A DNA stretch of 64,000 nucleotides. Origin: Aureobasidium sp. EXF-3400 (lineage: Eukaryota > Ascomycota > Dothideomycetes > Dothideales > Saccotheciaceae). The DNA is taken from NCBI GenBank assembly GCA_024195585.1, contig SWBL01000235.1:1-64000 (forward strand), given 5' to 3'. Below the pieces are notes generated by a model. That model saw nothing but the letters and a program-made list of their open reading frames with translations, had not been told where the DNA came from and ran no database searches. Of the stretch, positions 23,001 to 34,135 are shown one piece after another. The translations under genes were made by a program, and so were the position numbers. Each line of letters starts with the position of its first letter. Position 1 is the stretch's first letter.

Positions 23001-23337
23001 GGTCAGGTATTCGCAGATGCTCTGGGTGATGTGGTTCCACTTCGAAAAACGCATAGCCATGGAAGAAACAGCAAAGAGGTCTGTAATAGGCAAAAGAAGT
23101 CTCATCGAACAGAACCCCTACGAGAAGTCGAAGCAAGTCTTTCTCTCTGGTTTGCATCATCTTCCTTGGTCAAAGGACTGGATCTTGCTGGGCCTAGAGA
23201 CTTTTGATAGAGACGACGGGAGGGGTTGGAATACTCTGGAATTGAAGAGGTTATGCAATGTGCTGATCGAGAGAGAGCTTCGCATACGAGTGGACGGTAT
23301 CGAACATCTTCTCAGCGTCAGACCAGATGACCACTAG
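20077..23337 (+). CDS. NRDE2: NRDE-2 family nuclear RNA regulator
   Basis: A single-exon gene of 1086 codons. NRDE-2 proteins bind the MTR4 helicase and influence nuclear exosome activity, co-transcriptional silencing and splicing. The disordered, His/Ser/Arg-rich N-terminus (about 110 residues) precedes the diagnostic block with DLQNVAYDRLHKYSIPTYHR and GYGGILG. A long helical-repeat (HAT/TPR-like) region follows with AWLDLANHQE, ALKHFPTS and YLDACQTNP, continuing to the C-terminal WLDL-type repeats. The start is the first ATG in frame, immediately before the disordered region. Lack of introns is unusual among its neighbours. It is divergent from UTP10. Confidence 0.92.
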   Translation: MSAPSREVPKFSSFRAKNPTPQEQPTSRSTTLKRRPSVESDRGPAKTHKSTERPEPSSHRHHISHEHRVNISDTHHRDRSSHEPRQHRRPLTSTSSNSHHDGNSDLFVVDLKGDLQNVAYDRLHKYSIPTYHRVGYGGILGLHARFKIDRAESTLDRVLIADKSAISKQLPQRLLLKRQKNQELSALHVHNEHELNLAQDFVALSPSADHHDTKSVDDPFDSFRDLDQAVPADPHRFREHEILDVALAADLQVRQQNVQFVRATKSDPSNLQAWLDLANHQEHLVSPGADAHSLSNVERQTLADMRIAVYEKALKHFPTSEAAKCERLVLGLLHEASVAWDAQKYMSKLQGILQQHPKSFPIWSMYLDACQTNPIDFRFEDVKAFFVRSIRTLGLTANSGHEPDSRRMVLYLILRYTVFLLDTGYDELSIAIWQALGEYHLFRPEHLASRETGHLLTEFEQFWENESPRFGEVGARGWRAVVEHDELTSNLQKLPPTDQMSSKLPFKSFAALETTMSRFFQFPGRTMDEAGADDPFHLVLFSDIRDILEATASGLDHYDLLDAILCYLGLPGVGLKMTAGNDTQSRPEWRSDVFLQHGLLQSDFSTDDNNCLHRQHNPSYQSSTGILFSRMFRGLSASAPEQETSSSSSTQAATHFARRTLSSMVKEFSNDDDLAEYHLAFELSCFPKEASKAAKQILRQRPSSLRLYNACATIEAKLGKFEKAAQIWSGAINMKDSFSHASQEELVLLWRGWTWCDLEANQPQRALSHLASFGSSVDLDGSTFVPPTTATLLRLRNAFKDGFEHSLSQAHPRLAALNVEMLALVAYLTEPDALQASVDAVNEQCNAAKQKFANQHVLIEMLHQVKASIIAYHIRQKRAYRPAFVRFELETSIAHFPDNTIFLEMYRENEVRFRLDDRVRSILKTQLLTRGQSSLVTWTFAINQELLRYESQSSGSTAESVRSTFKRALMTVGSPVRYSQMLWVMWFHFEKRIAMEETAKRSVIGKRSLIEQNPYEKSKQVFLSGLHHLPWSKDWILLGLETFDRDDGRGWNTLELKRLCNVLIERELRIRVDGIEHLLSVRPDDH

Positions 23338-24273
23338 ATAATCAAACAGTGCCCGCCGCTCAACTCTGCTTCTTAGCGTATTGAATGAATGGCAATTGAA
23401 CTAATCTTGTCTGTATATTGTGAAAGGGAGGTTATTCCGGAAGCCGACTCCCGAGTACGCGCGATGTTAAAAATATGTGCCGAGGAATGTTGTCATCGAT
23501 GTATGCAAACCTACAAGACGCGAGAAGTCGTCTGGCAATGAAAACACGTGTACAGGAAGTTCAATCGTGGTAGACTTGCGTACTTCATCAACAGATAAGA
23601 AGACGAGAATGATTGCATTTGCGGTATACCTACGCGCGGCCACCAGCATCCCAATAGCCTTGGCGGCGGAGCAAGAAGGAATTGTTCAAAAGTCAGAAAA
23701 TCGATCTTGGCCGATTTGCCGAACATCCTCCCTCTCCAGGAGTAAATATTCACCATCGAAAGCATCAATAAGCACAGAAATCTCAGGCGTGTAATCAGCA
23801 GGCAGGTGCCACAATCGATCCGGTCTCTGGAACATGCACGACAAATAGCCGCCTGACGGCTTTTTTCTTCGAGCGCATGAACAACAGGGCGGCCAGGACG
23901 ACGAATCTATTGGTTTGCATGATGAAGACGTGTCAGTGTGAACGTTCGGAACCTTGCTATTTCTGATGCCGAATGGTGTCACGGACTGTTTCAAGGACAT
24001 AGCCTCCTCTGTGCTCGTTGGTCGTTATGCAGACTTCGCCTCTCTCTCGGCAGAAATTGTCCACGGGGTTGCGTCATGCACGACCTTCGACATACAAAGC
24101 AACAAAAGGGCCCAGTACTCGGAGAGGCATGTGGCATCCTCTTTTATCGTTCTTTCTCGGATTCTCCTAAAGTCTTGTTGTTCTCCTTGCGACAATCATC
24201 CGAGCTTCTGGAAGTGTCTCACCATTGAGATATATATCTATACACCCCAGAGTTCTTGGCGGCTACCATAGGC
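23338..24273. other. Intergenic, one weak minus-strand ORF
   Basis: A 104-residue frame on the minus strand (24000-23686) has a CCSC motif and a plausible C-terminal half (RLWHLPADYTPEISVLIDAF). It has no family match that I know and no clear splice partner, so I do not call it a gene. The rest is probably the NRDE2 3' UTR and the promoter of the next gene. Confidence 0.35.
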
Positions 24274-26676
24274 ATGCGGCTACAGAAGACAGCATCGTCC
24301 TTTTTTCAGTCCAGATCCGTTTCCGGGCAGTCCATTCGAAGTGCTCAAAGTTCACCACTGCCATCTCCTACTGTTGAGAAGACTGGATCGCTGGAATCGC
24401 AGCCTCCTTTATCGCCCAACCCTCAATCAAGACCCTCATCTCGTCTTCGCAATAGAAGTCCGCCCTCGCCGCCCTCGGATGTGTTATTCAATAGGCCGAC
24501 TGTCGACACGCTAGATCCAACCGTCGCTACGAGTGACGACAGAAAGAACCGCCGGAGATCATGGTTCGGACGAAGTAAGAGCACCGAGAGCATAGAAAGA
24601 GGACCCAAGGCATGGGTCATCGGCCACCCAGAACGCCGACCATACGATCTCGGTCGTCTGGCTGGTGGGCAACAGTTGCTGGAATTATGGGATGAGACCG
24701 CAGATTGCGAGGTACATCTGTTCCCCAGGACTTCTGGAAAGGGTCCTTCATTCAGAATTGATTCGGCATTGTTGGCTTCATCCAAGCTGTTGTCCGAACT
24801 TGTTATACCTTTCGATACGGGTAAGTGTTTTGTGCTGTAGGGATTGAAAAACACGAGGACCTCTAAGAAATTGCAGTCCAGCGCTAACTGTCTTCCGTAC
24901 TTAGATTTCAGTACGAGCACTGGTGAGCCTCATACGCCTCCTATGACTCCTAAAAGTGAATCAGGGTGTCAGCTCTTTTTACCCATTACACTAAAGTCTG
25001 ACATTGCGCTGTCGGTGCCCAACAATTGCCAAGGACTATCCAGTGATGAGGACACTCTTATTACAACACGCAATCTCTTTGCTTTCCTTGCTGGAGAGTC
25101 CTTGGTTGCTACACAGGAGAACCCGACTGTGTTTTCTGTTTTCATCAAGGTCTCAGAATCTTTAAAGCAGTTCGGATTCTCTAACTTTGATGGATCCACA
25201 TTTGGCGAAGTTGCAACATCCAGTTTCGATAGATACGTGGACGAGCTCGGTTTGGCCGATGTGAGATCAAGCCGTGAGAAGACCATTGAAACTCTAATTC
25301 TTGGAGAGCGTATGAAGAGCATAAAGTTGTACAACGAGGCATTCACGCATGCTTCCGGCAAGTATGACGAGCTCCTGAAATCAGGAAGTCCTAAGTTCAG
25401 ACTGATCAGTCCCATATCTGCCAACCGACTAGGACGTGCAGCGATGGACCTGGAGAAGCGTACGGCAAGTGTTCGGCACACTTTGGAAGACTTTGACTTT
25501 CCACAACTCTTTTCTGGCTTCCTGAACAGCAAGACAGTTGAAGAGCGCAAGGAGGTTGACTTTGACGTCTTGCGAGACTCGTTCCTCGCGACTCGAAAGT
25601 TTGTCATCTCATACTACAAGATTCGATTCGGTTCGTGGCCGCCAAAAGCCTCAAAGAAGAACGAATTGGAGACAAGCGGTCTCAATCGAATAGTTTGTCA
25701 AGAGCTATACCATGACTTTTGCGCTGTGTATGACTTCTTGGTAGACCGCACAAGTCTCACGAATCGTACTGCGGATGGTGTCTTGATTGACGACAGAGAT
25801 GCCGATGCACCACGGGTACGAGCACTCCGTGCAGTACTTAGTGAGTACGACCGATCTTCACCTCCTGTCAAACCACCGATTCCCTACGATCTTCCTATCA
25901 TCCCATCATTAAGACAGACCCGTTGCAATGGATGGGGCGGTGCGAAGAAAGAAGCGAAGGCTATGTCGAAGAAGTTGAAAGAGGACGATATTGCGGAGAT
26001 CATGACAGCCTCACACAATATTGACGTCCCACCCTCGCCGTTTTTGAACTCCTTCAGAGAGGTCGAACGAAAGGCAGTGAAGCATCGCACTATCAAGGAA
26101 ATGGCAGAGATTCGCATGGGCCAATGGCTCTTCGTCTATGCCGTACTACAAGCTTTACCGTTGGTCACTGTCGATGGACCTCAGCTCCAGCATACTCAGG
26201 GAGTGGAGTATTTCCTTTGTGAACCTCCCAGGTTCGGTGTGCCCTGGGCGAGAGAAGAAGCGCTGCGTGATGTTAGTCGTACTGGTATAGCTCGAGCAGG
26301 AGGTATTGCTCGCCTTCCTGCTGATGTTTATCATCACGGCGCGGAGGGTATATACTTCCGAAGCCACTGTTGGCAGGCAGCTGAGAAATGGAGTGCTGGG
26401 AACGCGGCACTGGCATCAGAATTCCACTCGAAACACCACCTCGAGATCCAAGAGCTCGACCCACCAGCTGTCGTTGGAGTACAGGCACCAATCAGTAGGA
26501 ACGGCAGTCCTGCCCGTGATGTTGAGAGTCGAGAAGCAGTAGGCCTTGGTCTGGATTTGCCTTCAGCTTCTGCAGGTAACAGGACTCGGCCTGCAAGGCC
26601 AGTCAGCATGTACGACCCAAACTTGACATTCGACTCTTTTCTGCCCACATCTGCTGCCGGGAAGAAGAAGAAGTGA
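24274..26676 (+). CDS. Conserved fungal protein of unknown function (possibly DUF8004)
   Basis: Predicted 772 residues, exons 24274-24820 and 24905-26676. The first 110 residues are Ser/Pro/Arg-rich and disordered. A conserved-looking start follows (WVIGHPERRPYDLGRL, then LWDETADCEVHLFPR). The long C-terminal part is mixed alpha with few gaps and contains GEPHTPPMTP, SYYKIRFGSWPPKA and an aromatic GQWLFVYAVLQALPLV stretch. The tail is Ser/Pro-rich and ends in a run of lysines. The overall plan matches a group of conserved Dothideomycete/Eurotiomycete proteins that I recall under DUF8004, but I am not certain of the number. No catalytic motif is visible and no function can be given. Confidence 0.75.
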
Positions 26677-28453
26677 GTTTGAGTAATAGAAGGCCAGCCA
26701 ATGGCACCAAATCACAATGCTTCACAATCACTTGTGTCACAACGCACTAAGCAAAGATTGTAGCGGAAATACATTGCAAGCATTCAGAAAGACAACTTGT
26801 TCTTGTGTGAGACTTGCTGTTTCTTCTCATCTGCCTGTTGCAAACGCTAAGGAACAAGTTGCTCTCCCTATTGCTTGCAAGGTTCATGAGAACGTATAGC
26901 TCTTGACATGATGACACTGGCGTCCAAACGACAAGTGTAGTGCATATAGTACTGAATGACGTTAGTAAATAAGGTTCAGTCTGACACTTAGTCCCAGCCT
27001 CTGCCCCATAAGTGCTAATATATCGAAGTTCACACGCACATTAGACTGGCAGCCGAACGCGTATGTCTATCGAAGGTCTGTGTCATATTCTAGTCAACTG
27101 TGGAGTACCGCCCTCGAGTTGGTCCCTTGAAGACCTGCTGAAAAAGAGTCAGAAAATGTCTTCGGTCAAGCACATGTATGATGTGAGCTTTGATTGCGCA
27201 ACTAAAGAGCTTTCAACCCGAACTTTTCCGTGATTGATGGATCGAGATAGACCTATACCAGCGAAACATCCGCCACTTACTCGATGGCATTACATAGACT
27301 CTCACCGCTACCGGTGAGTGGTACTGCGATACAGTCAGCGCATGCTTTGTGGCCGACGCAACACCACTTTGGGCTGAACATTGAGGTCTGAATGGAGATA
27401 ACACGGACAAGTTTGAAAGTTCGGCATGGCGTGTGCTCGCTGCGGCATCGTGCACATGCCGCTCTGCGCACGCATCTGCATGTCAGGGTTTACCGCGCAT
27501 TGCGCTCGGACTTGCTGTCTTCGCAGAGCGCGAGGATGGAGGTCAGAAAATTGTAGGTCGGTAAGACTGCCAAAACCTGTGCTTGTGTCCGGCTCAACCG
27601 GATCAAGGATCATCGTATCTTAAGTCAAGGGATGAGGTGCGCAATATAGAGCAGAAATGGTTGAGATGTTACCAGAAAACTCTCCCGTTTGCTACTTCCA
27701 CGAGCACAAGGCCTGGATGGCGCTTGCGCGATGTACTCTGCATATAAACGCTGGGAAGCTTTGCCTTTCGCGAGTTCCTTCATTGAGATATACCGAGGTC
27801 CCGACTTGAGCTAACGAAGACCAAACATATCCTGATATGTGATTTCACTTACCAGTGGTCACGGTATTGGCTCTGACCCGGCCAAAGCAAAACCAACCAA
27901 GCACGAGCTCATGAACGAGCCGCCAAAGAAGGCCCACCACCATCCAGCAAAGTCGAAGCGAGCTCGCTCGGATAACGGAGACTAGCCGCCTGGCTACGGG
28001 TGTCGCGAAGTGATCGTCACAAGCATGTTGGGCACATAACTTCCTTTTCAGTGCGAGTCAGAATTGATGCAGGAACAGCAATTGCGAAAGAGTGGCATCA
28101 ACCGGCGAGCGTCGGCTTGTCCGTGACCCTCTTGCCCGAGATGGATTTCACGATCTCTTTACTATTGTAGGATTGTACAAAATTCCTGCTGCTTTTAGGA
28201 CGTGAACAGAGAGGAAAATACCTATGCAAGGGGAAAAAGCATTCAATCGCTAAACACCATCGCAGCAAAGTTGTGGTTGCGAGAGCTTCTTTCTTTTCTC
28301 AAATCATCCACCTTTACCAGAGATCCCTTCGCAGAGCTCACTTTTCTTTCTCAAACCCCCCGACTTTCGTCGCCCAGAAACGAGTCCCTTTTCTCTGAAA
28401 ACGTTGCGTTTCCTCCTTTTCCTCTAATATTATTTTTGGGTATCGGATGATCA
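26677..28453. other. Large intergenic region
   Basis: About 1.8 kb without a convincing gene, apart from a weak Cys-rich minus-strand frame around 27277-27613 listed separately. Bases 28.2-28.45 kb are pyrimidine-rich and lie beyond the 3' end of the glycosyltransferase gene. No transposon or RNA gene is recognised. Confidence 0.4.
27277..27496 (-). CDS. Possible small Cys-rich (zinc-ribbon-like) protein or exon
   Basis: A minus-strand frame with the pattern C-x-C-x5-C-x2-C-x6-C, then after about 30 residues CC-x3-H-x2-C-x2-C (GHKACADC). Such paired clusters resemble small zinc-binding proteins that are common in Dothideomycetes. A neighbouring minus-strand frame (27613-27510) could supply an N-terminus beginning MILDPVEPD, but I find no intron of normal length that joins them. 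It may be a pseudogene, a mis-spliced gene or chance. Confidence 0.22.
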
Positions 28454-30007
28454 TTAGTCGTGGCTATAGTGGCCCTGCAACGGGCAAGTCTCGTCAGGCT
28501 CGTGTTTCTTGTAGGGAGGGGGATGTTGTGTCATTGTTAGCGGAGTGGCAGAACTTGGAGCCAAGGGGAGAGATGCTTCAAGGTCGTCGGTATCGTACGG
28601 TGGAAGCTTGATCATTCTGTATTGGTTGTCCTCGTCTGCACCATCGCGGCTTCCCCAAGAAGTCTGTAAGATGATCAGTAACCTTGAAAGTCGAGTCGAA
28701 GCACAGAGCAACATACAGCAGAGAGCGTCAACAGTCCTGCAAGCTTTATGAATCCATGCACATGACCAAACAGGATCGAGCAAGGCAACATCAACAGATC
28801 AGCAGGATAGCGGATCCAGTGACCATAAAGCTTGATTGACTTTGCAAAAACAAAGATCCAGACACCAACTGCAATCAGAAACCTCTGCCGAGTGCCTGCT
28901 GGCAAGCCCTCGGTAGCTTTGTAGAAGAGAAAGAATATCAAGAAATCCGTAAAAGCCCAAGCGGTCAGAGTGGTTTGGAACACTGCATAAGTTGTCCAGG
29001 GTGTTGACCTTGAAATAGTGAGCTTTTCTTCGAGGTTTTTACAATGGGCGATATCTGTTACATACCTCCAATAATGTCTTTCAACAAACATACTCGTCAA
29101 ATTGCTCCTCCAATTGCTTCGAACCCAGCGAAGACATTGTTTCAGGTACTTTGGGCTGTCTTCAAGGGTGGTTTGTACCTCACAAGCCTTGTGGTATTGC
29201 ATGGCAATCTTCCAGCCATGTGAATACATCCAACGAGTGATGAAGTTGTCGTCGTCGGCATTGAGTTGGAAGTTCCTCCACGTCTCATTCGTGAAGCCAT
29301 AAGTAAAGGCTTCGTCTTGAAGGATGCAAGTACGATATGCGACTGTTCTACCTGAGAGACAAGGCAGTCCACCGTCGATGTTAAGACATGCAGAGCAATC
29401 GAAATTGCGTCTTTCGAGGTATAGAGAGCCGAGAAAGCTCCAGATTGTGGTCTTTCTGGGACGCATCAGACGCTGGGATGTTCCAACGCCACCCATGTCG
29501 TCGTTCTCGAAAGGAGCTAGTATCCATGGAAGAATAGTTTGGGGCCAGATCACATCATCGTCGGCGAAGATAGTGATCTTGGTCATGACTTCAGGAATAG
29601 CAGCGCACATCTGGCTGCGCTTGTTGGCCTTTGCAACGCTCAGTATGCGGATTTTACTGCTGTTGAAAGTAGCAGCAGTTCGTTCGGCTCTTTTTATGCT
29701 AGCATCGATGGTGACAATGATGATCTCGAAAGGTTGTGTCGCCAAACACGTCTCAATGGTGCGGCAGAGGGTTTCTCCTTCTCCTTCAATGGTCGGAATG
29801 ATGACAGTGACATCCTTTTTAGTGTAGATGGGCTTTTCGGGGATGGGAATTGGTTTGTATGTCCAATTGGAAATCAAGTTAACAACAAGTCGCAGATAAC
29901 GGAAGATGCTGCAGACATTGGTAAGCACATGACAAGGGAATTGGACTGGCGAATTGAAAGGCTCACAAAAGCAAAACTGCAGACCACGCCCAGCACGACA
30001 ACAGCAT
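28454..30007 (-). CDS. Family 2 glycosyltransferase (Cps1/hyaluronan synthase-like)
   Basis: A 461-residue membrane glycosyltransferase. GT2 enzymes of this type move a sugar from a nucleotide donor to a growing polysaccharide at the plasma membrane. Exons on the minus strand are 30007-29967, 29908-29066, 29008-28717 and 28663-28454. Motifs seen: DVTVIIPT at the start of the catalytic domain, FADDDV (DxD), LNADDDNF, and QCLRWVRSNWRSN (QxxRW). Hydrophobic segments lie at the N-terminus and in the last third. The start is a 41-nt exon that gives MLLSCWAWSAVLLLFIFRY, the expected N-terminal anchor; a longer frame upstream does not resemble the family. The second intron is 57 nt with no stop. The substrate is unknown. 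Confidence 0.88.
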
Positions 30008-32791
30008 GACGAAAAACGAGAGTGAAGGCAACACCTCTGTCGGTCCAGGAGTAGGAAAAAGAGGCTTGCAGGGCCGCTGGGGGAGCGAGGTATATGAACA
30101 TTATGGGCTCGGCTGCGTTGCGGTGCAGTCTTGGTGGACTTGAGAAATTTTGGTCTAGCAAGAGTTCGCGTAGTGGGTAATAGTGGCATGGCATGATGAG
30201 ATCAGAAGGTAACGAGAGGCGTCGCAGGGTCGCCGGTCGTCTCGCTGAGGCGCCCGCATTGAGCTATCACCCGCCGACACCACGCATTCATTGGTGCTGT
30301 CGACCTTGATTTCTTCAGACCAGCAACCGGCCAGCCCGCTTTGAAGGTGGGGGAGCATGGACTTGACAGTGGACATGGGCACGAGCGTGCCCACAATAGG
30401 CTAACTTAGTTCGCTCAATGGCGAATGAGGGGTCCTCCGTCTACCGCAAGCCGCACGCCGCAAGGGCCTGATCGGCGCTTGATTAAATAGTAGGGTAGCT
30501 AGAGCTCTTGTTTGGCACAGGGCAGACGACCGAGCGAGCCACCCACAATCCTCTGGTCCACCTTCCCAGGCCTGCATGAGTCTTCGCAGGCGAGCGAACG
30601 ACCAACACTGCAAGCCAAGGTACCGAGTACTTCACAGCACCTTCTGCAATGACTTGCAGCTCGCATCTTTTGGGTTCTCTTGCTTGGGTCGGCAATGTAA
30701 ACAAGAATTGGCCCAGGAGCAGCTCCATCAGTACGAGCATATCATCGCCGATAACTGACCACTTGACGGTCACGGCAATCGCTGTTCTTACGAATCGCCC
30801 TAATAACGCCAGCCACTTTTAGTGTGCATGGTCCAAGCATCGTTAGCAAACCACAAGACATCTTTGTAGTTACGACGTGACCTTGCGCGCTGCTAAGATT
30901 GTGGCCCGAAGGACTTGAACACCGAGCGTATAGGGAATGATAGCTTAGGCAAACTAACTAGCTTCCGCTCATCTCGTCATGACAGCAGCCTGTTCCGCTA
31001 CAAGTAGTTGTTGGTGCTGCAAGCTCTCGACCGTGGAGTACGTCTTTGATGTGGACCGATAGGCAATCATTCGTGCGCTCAGACCAAGAATACATGCATA
31101 TGCAGTGTATGCAGGTTCGGGCGTCAAACGAGACTGCATGCCGACATGCGGAAACTACCAAAGCGTGCGAGGTTCCTATCCAACGCATAGAACGATACAT
31201 GAGTGAATTTATCTGCAAGAATGCTCGGCGTGGAATACAACATGATGACAGAACCGCAACACGCACAACTACCAGAAAGGCATAAGCCGATCGCGATTCT
31301 CGAAGTCTTCGTAATTCAGAATGGCACACAAACTCCTACATCCTCGGTTCGAACTTGAGCCTCCGTCGTTCTTGTTGAGGTCCCCAATTTAGAGCTGAAT
31401 TACTTGTTTCGGTGGGGCAGGTGGTCGGCCGCTCGAGCGGACTCAAAGCTAGATTTATCACGAGACGAATACTACCGTCGTTTGTTCGCGTGGGCAGCAC
31501 AGCTGATTCTCAGGCCGTTTCAGACCCAGGCATGTGAGCCTGTATACCGATATCTGGGGCTGGATCGTGGCTTCCAAGAATTTTAGGATGATCGCTGGGG
31601 GGATGTATGTTAACCGTCCCGAGAAACGATGTAAAATCCGTATTCGGTGAAAGCAGTCACTGTGCTAAATTGTCCACGAGAAGGAATGGTTGACGACATA
31701 GGTGATCGCCATCATTGACCAGTCGGCCTTCATGAACGACTCGCTTACTCCTAGAGTGATATACATATTGCTACACGTGAAGCCAAGGATCCTTCGGTTG
31801 CGACACCTGCATGCATGCTCAAGACGAATCACATGCGACGTCTAGCATCCATTCCCGAGCCGTTTTGACGACCGAACGCGATGGCAGCCACACTCAGCTC
31901 CTCACAATATCAGATCGACGTGCTAGATAGAGATTTATGTTTCGTATTGATGAAGGGGAAGATGTACACACAAGTCTCGTGCTGGAATCGTGTCGAGACA
32001 CTGCAGCAACCTTCTGTGTATATAGATGACGAAAGGGTAGATGTTATACAAAATACCTGCAGAAGTGATTTGCGGCTGAATATTGGATTTCTTATTTTGC
32101 CGTCTTGATCCTCACAGCCGGGATTGAAAATGTTGGGTTCCAGGAGTCAGACGGATGAGCGAAGTTGCGCTTCCAATCAACAGCAAACTGACTGGTCATA
32201 TTTTTTCTCTTTTTTGACGATCAAGAAACGCTGATAGAACATGACTACATACAGTCTCGAGAGAAATCATGCAGGCAGTACGGAGCAGACTCGAATCGGC
32301 AAGGGCTGTTTGTATGATCAATTAGGAAGGACGTTAAAGATCAATATCATTCAGGTCTAGTAGGTGGATAGCAGGACCTGTCGTCCACCCAAAGATTTAG
32401 TAGGTATGCAAATGCAGGAAAAGGCATTATATGATTCGGCTTCTTTGGAGCCCGACCTCGGAGGAGCAGGGCCGAACAAGCATCTGTGTACAGGCGAGAA
32501 GGGCAGACACAAGCAAACTCAGGCAGGATGTAGTCGTTCAAGGCACCAGCTAAGAACAGCAGCATTTATATTCTGCATCGAGGACAAGGTGGTGGGAGGA
32601 GGTGAGGTGAAGGAAAGACAAAGTTCAGTTATCGGCGGGAATGCGGAGAGGAACGGATAGACGCCAAGACACGGATACTGTAGATTTGCAACCTCTGGCA
32701 AGCGCGTCTTGAGCAGTCGAGCGAGCACACCACGCACATCCACGCCTCTTTCCCACTCGTCGCCCCTTTGTCGTTGCGCCCCGTCTTCATC
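30008..32791. other. Long gene-free region
   Basis: About 2.8 kb with only short open frames on both strands and no recognisable family, tRNA or transposon. The left end should hold the glycosyltransferase promoter and the right end that of ATP20. Base composition looks like the rest of the window, so it is not an obvious RIP relic. Confidence 0.4.
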
Positions 32792-33484
32792 ATGTCTTTC
32801 TCGGCGTCCCGTATGCTTCTGCGCACCCCTCAGATTGGCCGCATCGCTGTGCGCCACGCCTCAACCACATCCGAAGCAGCCAATGCTGCCTCCAACGCTG
32901 CCTCCAAGGCCACAACTCAGGCCTCGCAGGGTCTCTCAAAAGTCTCGTCGTCGGCCGAGTCTGGCATCTCAAAGGCTGCCGGAGCTGCCTCCAGCGCCAT
33001 GAACAGCATTGGTGGTCGCACCGGTCAGGTCATTAGCTTTGTTCAGTGTATGTGATAGCCTGTCTGCCGACCTCGTCCGTTGCAATCTCGCTGACTGTGA
33101 TGTTCCTTTGCAGCCATGATCCCTCCCACCGTCTACTACGGCAAGGTCGGCCTTGAGCTCGCCAAGCTTGTTGCCCGTGGCCAGAAGATGAGCCCTCCGT
33201 GTGTCATGGCTATCTTGTCTTTCTTGTGCCCCTCAACTTACAAGTGTTGCAGTAACGTCCAGACCTTCCAGACCTACGGTCAGAACCTGATGAACGCCGT
33301 CAGAAACCCCGGCGCCAACAGCCCGTCAAACCCCCTCCAGGCCATTCGCAACATTGGCAGCTCCCAGCTCATCACTGCCGGAGTTGTGACAGCTGAGATT
33401 CTTGGATTCTTCACCGTTGGCGAGATGATTGGACGTATGAAGCTTATCGGATACCGATCAAGCTCTCACGATGAGCACCACTAA
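32792..33484 (+). CDS. ATP20: Mitochondrial F1Fo-ATP synthase subunit g
   Basis: A 190-residue subunit g of mitochondrial ATP synthase, which sits in the membrane part and stabilises dimers that shape cristae. Exons are 32792-33047, 33114-33198 and 33253-33484. The N-terminus MSFSASRMLLR is a mitochondrial presequence, followed by an Ala/Ser-rich low-complexity linker. The conserved domain runs from PPTVYYGKVGLELAKLVARGQ to the single membrane helix ending GFFTVGEMIGRMKLIGY. The fungal form is longer than yeast Atp20 (115) because of the linker. It lies upstream of ROK1 on the same strand. Confidence 0.94.
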
Positions 33485-34135
33485 GCGGTGAACAAGAAGC
33501 GCTATACGATACCGACGTGAAGGGAGCTGGAAGGAGAAGGATGGATGGGAGAGTCGCCTATGCCGAGACGCCGAGGGGCGGACGCTGCAAGAGCATAGCA
33601 ATGCACATATATGGGAGCGACACATGAGCCTGTCTCTTCGCCGTGTACAACAGCCTAGATCGCCATTTTTTTCTTTCTTAGTTGGACTGTTGAAAAGTCT
33701 GCTTAACAATGCTCTTTTGTTTTCTTACAGTTCACGAACCTGAGCTTTGTGATGAACTACGCATGACCTAACAGCACTGTTTCACGTTTCATAGTTGACG
33801 CTGACACGAGACAGCTGAATTGTATTTGTAGGCAAACTTTTAAAGCAGCGACTAAACAATGGACACTCACTGCTACTTCTCAGACAAGCTGGATGGCTGT
33901 GAGTAAGAGTACATACATATGGAGCGCATTTGAAGTCAGAAATCGGGACTTCAACTGACAGAACTATGTTAGGGCATGCGACAAATGGTCCAATGTTCAG
34001 TCATGGACAGGGTTACAAGACCATCAAGAATGACGAAGCTTGGCTGCCGCCGATGCCAAAATTTCCGGACTCGAATATTTTCCATTTCTTCGTCTATCCT
34101 CGTATTTGTTCAAAGACGCTCGCCCACAAACCAGA
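33485..34135. other. ATP20-ROK1 spacer
   Basis: These 651 bases hold the ATP20 3' UTR and the ROK1 promoter. The ROK1 reading frame is open for another 96 bases upstream of the chosen ATG, but that part does not resemble the family. No other element is seen. Confidence 0.4.

Noticed and set aside
29968..30189. Longer glycosyltransferase start using an upstream in-frame ATG at 30189
   Set aside because: The extension is Arg/Cys-rich and unlike the family. A 41-nt first exon with normal splice sites gives the expected hydrophobic N-terminus.
30890..30930. GGACTTGAAC stretch that could be a tRNA T-arm on the minus strand
   Set aside because: The surrounding bases do not form acceptor or anticodon stems.
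31330..31370. GGTTCGAA stretch resembling a tRNA B box
   Set aside because: No A box or cloverleaf can be built around it on either strand.
34040..34135. Upstream in-frame start for ROK1
   Set aside because: MDPLRLLTRS at 34136 matches the start of Rok1 proteins; the extra 32 residues do not resemble the family.
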